A stretch of DNA of 15,167 nucleotides from Actinocrinis sp046724665 (lineage in GTDB: Bacteria > Actinomycetota > Actinomycetes > Streptomycetales > Catenulisporaceae): assembly GCA_046724665.1 (NCBI GenBank), contig JBKOWZ010000153.1, positions 1 to 15,167 of the forward strand. The letters run 5' to 3'. The position numbers and the translations under genes were made by a program. Every line of letters begins with the position of its first letter. The first letter of the stretch is position 1. The notes under the pieces were generated by a model. That model saw only the letters and a list, made by a program, of their open reading frames with translations, made no database searches and was not told the origin of the DNA. Positions 13,364-15,167 of this stretch are shown piece after piece.

Positions 13364-14725
13364 CTACATGGACGCGATGAGCTTCTCCACCCGCTCGTCC
13401 ACCGAGCGGAACGGGTCCTTGCACAGCACGGTGCGCTGCGCCTGGTCGTTCAGCTTGAGGTGCACCCAGTCCACGGTGAAGTCGCGGCGCTGTTCCTGGG
13501 CCCGCTTGATGAACTCGCCGCGCAGCTTGGCCCGGGTGTTCTGCGGCGGCACCGACTTGGCCGCGAAGATGTCCAGGTCCCGCGCGGTGCGATCGACCAT
13601 CCCGCGCCGCTCCAGCAGGTAGTACAGCCCGCGGCGGCGGCTGATGTCGTGGTAGGCCAGATCCAGCTGCGCTACCCGCGGGTGCGAGATCGGCAGGTCG
13701 TACTTCTCCTGGTAGCGCTGGATCAGCCGGTACTTGATCACCCAGTCGATCTCGCGCTCGATCTTGCTCAGGTCGCCGAGCTCGATCGCGTCCAGGGTGC
13801 GCTCCCACAGGTCGAGCACCCGGGCCACCGAGGCGGTGCGCAGGTCGCGCCGCTCGGCGAAGTCGGCCGCCTTGCTCAGGTACTCGCGCTGGATCTCCAG
13901 CGCCGAGACCTCGCGGCCGTTGGCCAGCCGGATCTTGCGCTGCCCGGTCAGGTCGTGCGAGACCTCCCGGATGGCCCGGATCGGGTTCTCCAGGGTCAGG
14001 TCGCGCATCACGAGACCGGCCTCGACCATCCTCAGCACCAGGTCGGTCGCGCCGACCTTGAGCATCATCGTGGTCTCGCTCATGTTCGAGTCGCCCACGA
14101 TCACGTGCAGCCGCCGGTAGCGCTCGGCGTCGGCGTGCGGCTCGTCCCGGGTGTTGATGATCGGCCGGGAGCGGGTCGTCGCGGAGCTGACGCCCTCCCA
14201 GATGTGCTCGGCGCGCTGGCTGACGCAGTACACCGCGCCGCGCGGGGTCGGCAGCACCTTTCCGGCGCCGCAGATCAGCTGACGGGTCACCAGGAACGGG
14301 ATGAGCACGTCGGCCAGCCGGGAGAACTCGCCGTGCCGGGTCACCAGGTAGTTCTCGTGGCAGCCGTAGGAGTTGCCGGCCGAGTCCGTGTTGTTCTTGA
14401 ACAGGTACACGTCGCCGGCGATGCCCTCCTCGTGCAGCCGCCGCTCGGCGTCCACGAGCAGGCCCTCGAGGATCCGCTCGCCCGCCTTGTCGTGCACCAC
14501 GAGCTCCTCGATGGAGTCGCACTCCGGGGTGGCGTACTCCGGGTGCGAGCCGACGTCCAGGTACAGCCGGGCGCCGTTGCGCAGGAAGACGTTCGAGGAA
14601 CGCCCCCAGGAGACCACGCGGCGGAACAGGTACCGGGCCACCTCGTCCGGCGACAGCCGCCGCTGGCCTCGGAAGGTGCAGGTGACACCGTATTCGTTCT
14701 CTAGTCCGAAGATCCGACGGTCCAT
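13364..14725 (-). CDS. pafA: Pup-protein ligase PafA
   Basis: A 453-residue enzyme, the normal length, that links the C-terminal glutamate of Pup to substrate lysines using ATP, marking proteins for the bacterial proteasome. The N-terminus RRIFGLENEYGVTCTFRGQR carries the conserved metal-binding Glu9. Asp57 in LYLDVGSHPEYATPECDS corresponds to the catalytic base. NNTDSAGNSYGCHEN (111-125) is another signature, and the C-terminal domain (about 400-453) is intact. The short segment between RSSNVFLRN and Asp57 lacks the insertion that marks the depupylase Dop, which supports PafA over Dop. The ATG at 14725 follows GGTGGGG with a 5-base spacer. It lies 94 bases after prcA and 26 bases before the FKBP lipoprotein gene on the same strand. 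Confidence 0.97.
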   Translation of the reverse strand: MDRRIFGLENEYGVTCTFRGQRRLSPDEVARYLFRRVVSWGRSSNVFLRNGARLYLDVGSHPEYATPECDSIEELVVHDKAGERILEGLLVDAERRLHEEGIAGDVYLFKNNTDSAGNSYGCHENYLVTRHGEFSRLADVLIPFLVTRQLICGAGKVLPTPRGAVYCVSQRAEHIWEGVSSATTRSRPIINTRDEPHADAERYRRLHVIVGDSNMSETTMMLKVGATDLVLRMVEAGLVMRDLTLENPIRAIREVSHDLTGQRKIRLANGREVSALEIQREYLSKAADFAERRDLRTASVARVLDLWERTLDAIELGDLSKIEREIDWVIKYRLIQRYQEKYDLPISHPRVAQLDLAYHDISRRRGLYYLLERRGMVDRTARDLDIFAAKSVPPQNTRAKLRGEFIKRAQEQRRDFTVDWVHLKLNDQAQRTVLCKDPFRSVDERVEKLIASM

Positions 14726-14743
14726 CGGTTCCCCACCGCCTTA

Positions 14744-14772
14744 GTCCTAGGGGAGTATGTGGACTCTTACAA
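14744..14772 (-). promoter_or_regulatory. Possible pafA promoter in an AT-rich island
   Basis: In the 94-base prcA-pafA gap, TTGTAA (14772-14767, minus strand) and TAGGAC (14749-14744) are 17 bases apart. CATACT (14759-14754) is an alternative -10. The stretch 14739-14781 is clearly less GC-rich than its surroundings and is non-coding. The box matches are moderate, so this is a candidate only. Confidence 0.35.
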
Positions 14773-14819
14773 GTACCTATCCACCGCCGCGCGGTCCCAA
14801 CCGGAGGCCGCCCGGCGCC

Positions 14820-15167
14820 TCATTCCTTCGGACCCTCGCCGCCCTCCTCCTCGTCGAGCACGCCGTCGATCTCGTCCAGAACGTCGCCCTGATCGCCCGG
14901 CGCGTCGGGGGCCGCCGCAGCGGGACCCTTCCCGCCCTTGCCGCCGCTCCCGTTGCCGTTCTCGGCGATCGCCGCCTCGTCGGCGCCCGGCTCGTCGGCC
15001 AGCAGCCGGGCCAGCTGAGCGCCGACCAGGCGGCGGAACTTGCGGCGATGGGTGCGGGTTCGATCGAGCACGCCCGCCTCGATCTGATCCGCCGCGATCT
15101 CACGGGCCTCGGGGGTGGTTCCCAGCACCTGGACCGCCGTGCGAACCGCCGTCGGCAGGTCCCATCC
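14820..15167 (-). CDS. prcA: 20S proteasome alpha subunit PrcA, C-terminal part
   Basis: The last 115 codons of the proteasome alpha-ring subunit; the gene continues beyond the right edge, and the frame is open from the first base. GWDLPTAVRTAVQVLG, then VLDRTRTHRRKFRRL, match the C-terminal alpha-subunit helix and strand region of actinobacterial PrcA. About 55 residues of likely disordered tail follow, with a Gly/Lys linker (GSGGKGGKG) and an acidic end (DEIDGVLDEEEGGEGPKE). PrcA rings gate the degradation chamber and dock the Mpa/ARC ATPase. pafA lies 94 bases downstream on the same strand. prcB and pup would be expected just to the right. Confidence 0.93.
   Translation of the reverse strand, partial: GWDLPTAVRTAVQVLGTTPEAREIAADQIEAGVLDRTRTHRRKFRRLVGAQLARLLADEPGADEAAIAENGNGSGGKGGKGPAAAAPDAPGDQGDVLDEIDGVLDEEEGGEGPKE

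Noticed and set aside
13364..14725. Dop (Pup deamidase/depupylase) instead of PafA
   Set aside because: The Dop-loop insertion before the catalytic Asp is absent, and position after prcA fits PafA.
1..15167. Mobile elements, CRISPR arrays, tRNA or rRNA genes, prophage
   Set aside because: No transposase, integrase, long inverted repeats, repeat-spacer pattern or RNA gene was seen by eye on either strand.

Overview
The window is a GC-rich, gene-dense chromosomal segment of an actinobacterium. The evidence is the end of a bacterial 20S proteasome alpha subunit gene, a complete Pup ligase gene (pafA), the paired WYL-domain regulators pafB and pafC, actinobacterial-type tatA and tatC, and a HelY-type helicase. 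All sit in an order familiar from non-mycobacterial actinobacteria (Streptomyces- or Catenulispora-like). The genus cannot be fixed from the sequence. I see no mobile element, tRNA, rRNA or CRISPR array.

Layout, left to right. (1) 1-719, minus strand: a small HTH plus Mop-domain regulator, then the first 94 codons of a molybdate-binding lipoprotein (ModA-like), which runs off the left edge. (2) 720-987: the divergent control region, with a perfect 16-bp palindrome and a long leader. (3) 988-2955, plus strand: an exported protein of unknown function, with eight cysteines, a Pro/Ser/Thr-rich stalk and a C-terminal membrane anchor. (4) 3002-10620, minus strand: a long co-directional run read as pafB, pafC, zinc-ribbon protein, small membrane protein, tatA, tatC, diacylglycerol-kinase-like protein, helY. 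pafB/pafC and pafC/zinc-ribbon overlap by 4 bases (GTGA). helY is set apart by 109 bp and has its own probable promoter. (5) 10755-12259, plus strand: a DUF3866 protein, then a cytosolic FKBP prolyl isomerase. (6) 12321-15167, minus strand: prcA (3' end), pafA, then a lipoprotein with two FKBP domains. The two FKBP genes converge on a strong hairpin at 12281-12314.

Functionally, PrcA and PafA belong to the Pup-proteasome system. PafBC is known in mycobacteria as the activator of the LexA/RecA-independent DNA-damage response. The most interesting regulatory signal is upstream of helY: TTGTC, then 12 bases, then TACGAT, placed 6 bases before the ATG. This has the spacing of the PafBC-dependent RecA-NDp promoter class, although the second half of the -35-side motif is imperfect. 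Four genes in the window show a TANNNT box 6-7 bases before the start codon, which suggests leaderless mRNAs.

No clearly new multi-gene system is visible. The best candidates for undescribed biology are the cysteine-rich anchored protein, the conserved-looking zinc-ribbon and membrane-protein pair between pafC and tatA, the DUF3866 protein, and the putative helY promoter.
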